Source of the DNA: Firmicutes bacterium UBA1047
GTDB lineage: Bacteria; Bacillota; Clostridia; Tissierellales; Sedimentibacteraceae
Assembly: GCA_002316585.1 (NCBI GenBank)
Contig: DCDU01000137.1
Coordinates: 1 to 7,120, forward strand
Reading direction: 5' to 3'
DNA: 7,120 bases
Shown here: piece by piece, positions 6,273-7,120 of the stretch
Layout of the letters: each line of letters opens with the position of its first letter
Numbering within the stretch: position 1 is the first letter of the stretch
Position numbers and translations under genes: made by a program
Notes under the pieces: model-generated
The model's input: the letters and a program-made list of their open reading frames with translations, nothing else
What the model was told of the DNA's origin: nothing
The model's database searches: none

Positions 6273-7120
6273 CTTCCCGATTCCTTTAATATTTCAACGT
6301 AAAGAATGAGTTCTTCCTTGGAAGTAATGTTCAGTTTCGAATATATGTGTTTTGTATGAGTTTTTATGGTATTTATGCTTAGAAACAGACTTTCGGCAAT
6401 TTCCTTAGCGCTGTATTGCTGAGCATACAAATTGAACACAGACCGTTCTGCGGGAGAGAGAGATCTTATATTTTTCAAAAATTCATTAAGAATTATTGAA
6501 TTAGGGTCTGTCTCTCTTTCTTTTACTGTTTCTTTGTTTGAAAGAAATTCTATTAATTCGTCAATTTCCAATACATTTGTTTTTGCCCTAACTTTTGGGT
6601 TGTTTTTAATTATATCGATACCCCTTGCTATGGGAATAATATAGTATTTGCTTAAAATAAATGATATGACAATTCCTAATATCATAAGAATTGTGCTGAT
6701 GTATATGAGCTTCAAATTTGTTTTAAATATGAAGCTGTTTATATCTTTCTGAGGAACCATTAAAGCCAAAGCCCATTCATTGTCTGCAAACAGAGAATTT
6801 TCAGGGTACATTTTCAGCATCTCATGATATCCTATAAAGCTGTTTTCATCATTTTCATAAATATAGAGGGATTTTTTCCCTGAAGTAATCTTTAAATCTC
6901 TGTTATCAATCAGGCTTCTTGCGTAATATCCCCCTGAGAACAAAGAGCCCTCCGTTTTCAGCATGTTATTTTCCACAGGTGCAATCAGGCAGAAAATTCT
7001 GTTGTACATGTTGCTGTCAGGCATATTTGACATTTTAAAAAGCATATAGCTCACGTCAAATCCGCATACTCCGAAAACATTTCCTTCGGCATCAATGAGA
7101 GGGACGGAGCACATCATTAT
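6260..7120 (-). CDS. Membrane-anchored LuxR-type transcriptional regulator with Cache-like sensor region (5' end outside window)
   Basis: At least 287 residues are visible, and the reading frame runs off the right edge, so the N-terminus is missing. Residues 1-130 (counted from the Met at 7117) look like the end of an extracytoplasmic Cache-type sensor, with the strand SVPLIDAEGNVFGVCGFDVS. One clear membrane helix follows (about 136-156). After a linker comes a C-terminal LuxR/GerE DNA-binding domain (about 219-275) with SPAERSVFNLY, the recognition helix region SAKEIAESLFLSINTIKTHTKHIYSKL, and a short tail. An N-terminal second membrane helix is expected beyond the window. This is a one-component sensor that would bind a ligand outside the cell and DNA inside, without a phosphorelay. 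It is convergent with the kinase operon, so its target may be that operon or genes to the right. The LuxR domain is certain; Cache assignment is probable. Confidence 0.82.
   Translation of the reverse strand: MMMCSVPLIDAEGNVFGVCGFDVSYMLFKMSNMPDSNMYNRIFCLIAPVENNMLKTEGSLFSGGYYARSLIDNRDLKITSGKKSLYIYENDENSFIGYHEMLKMYPENSLFADNEWALALMVPQKDINSFIFKTNLKLIYISTILMILGIVISFILSKYYIIPIARGIDIIKNNPKVRAKTNVLEIDELIEFLSNKETVKERETDPNSIILNEFLKNIRSLSPAERSVFNLYAQQYSAKEIAESLFLSINTIKTHTKHIYSKLNITSKEELILYVEILKESGSDIK

Noticed and set aside
1..7120. CRISPR array, tRNA or rRNA genes, insertion sequences or attachment sites
   Set aside because: No regularly spaced repeats, cloverleaf-like segments, transposase frames or terminal inverted repeats were seen while reading the window.

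Overview
The window looks like a chromosomal piece of an anaerobic Bacillota (Clostridia-like) genome. The reasons are the moderately AT-rich sequence, AT-rich spacers with consensus sigma-A promoter elements, strong AGGAGG-type ribosome binding sites, and an mnmA homologue of Gram-positive type at the left edge. This placement is an inference from style and protein resemblance, not from a marker gene.

Layout. Positions 1-426 hold the C-terminal part of mnmA (tRNA 2-thiouridylase), closed by a strong hairpin terminator. Facing it is a TetR/AcrR-family repressor (486-1082, minus). The 139-bp divergent spacer carries a perfect-consensus promoter (TTGACA, 17 bp, TATAAT) flanked by two related palindromic, operator-like sites. 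From this promoter runs a tight four-gene plus-strand operon: an FGGY carbohydrate kinase (1222-2799), a class III (glutamate-1-semialdehyde-aminomutase-like) PLP aminotransferase (2833-4275), a RuBisCO-like protein (4295-5611) and an MtnX-like HAD phosphatase (5644-6267). The last gene meets, tail to tail with an 8-bp overlap, a minus-strand membrane-anchored LuxR-type regulator with an extracytoplasmic sensor-like region. Its 5' end lies beyond the right edge.

How the genes may work together. A kinase, an aminotransferase, a RuBisCO-superfamily enolase/isomerase/decarboxylase and an MtnX-type phosphatase in one transcription unit look like a compact phosphosugar pathway. A small polyol, ketose or amino sugar would be phosphorylated, have an amino group exchanged with a carbonyl, be enolised or rearranged by the RuBisCO-like protein, and then be dephosphorylated. 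The last two steps echo MtnW and MtnX of methionine salvage. The other enzymes of that pathway (MtnK, MtnA, MtnB, MtnD) are absent from the window, and the kinase is of a different family, so the substrate is probably different. The divergent TetR protein is the likely ligand-responsive repressor. The substrate cannot be read from the sequence; this operon is the main discovery candidate here.
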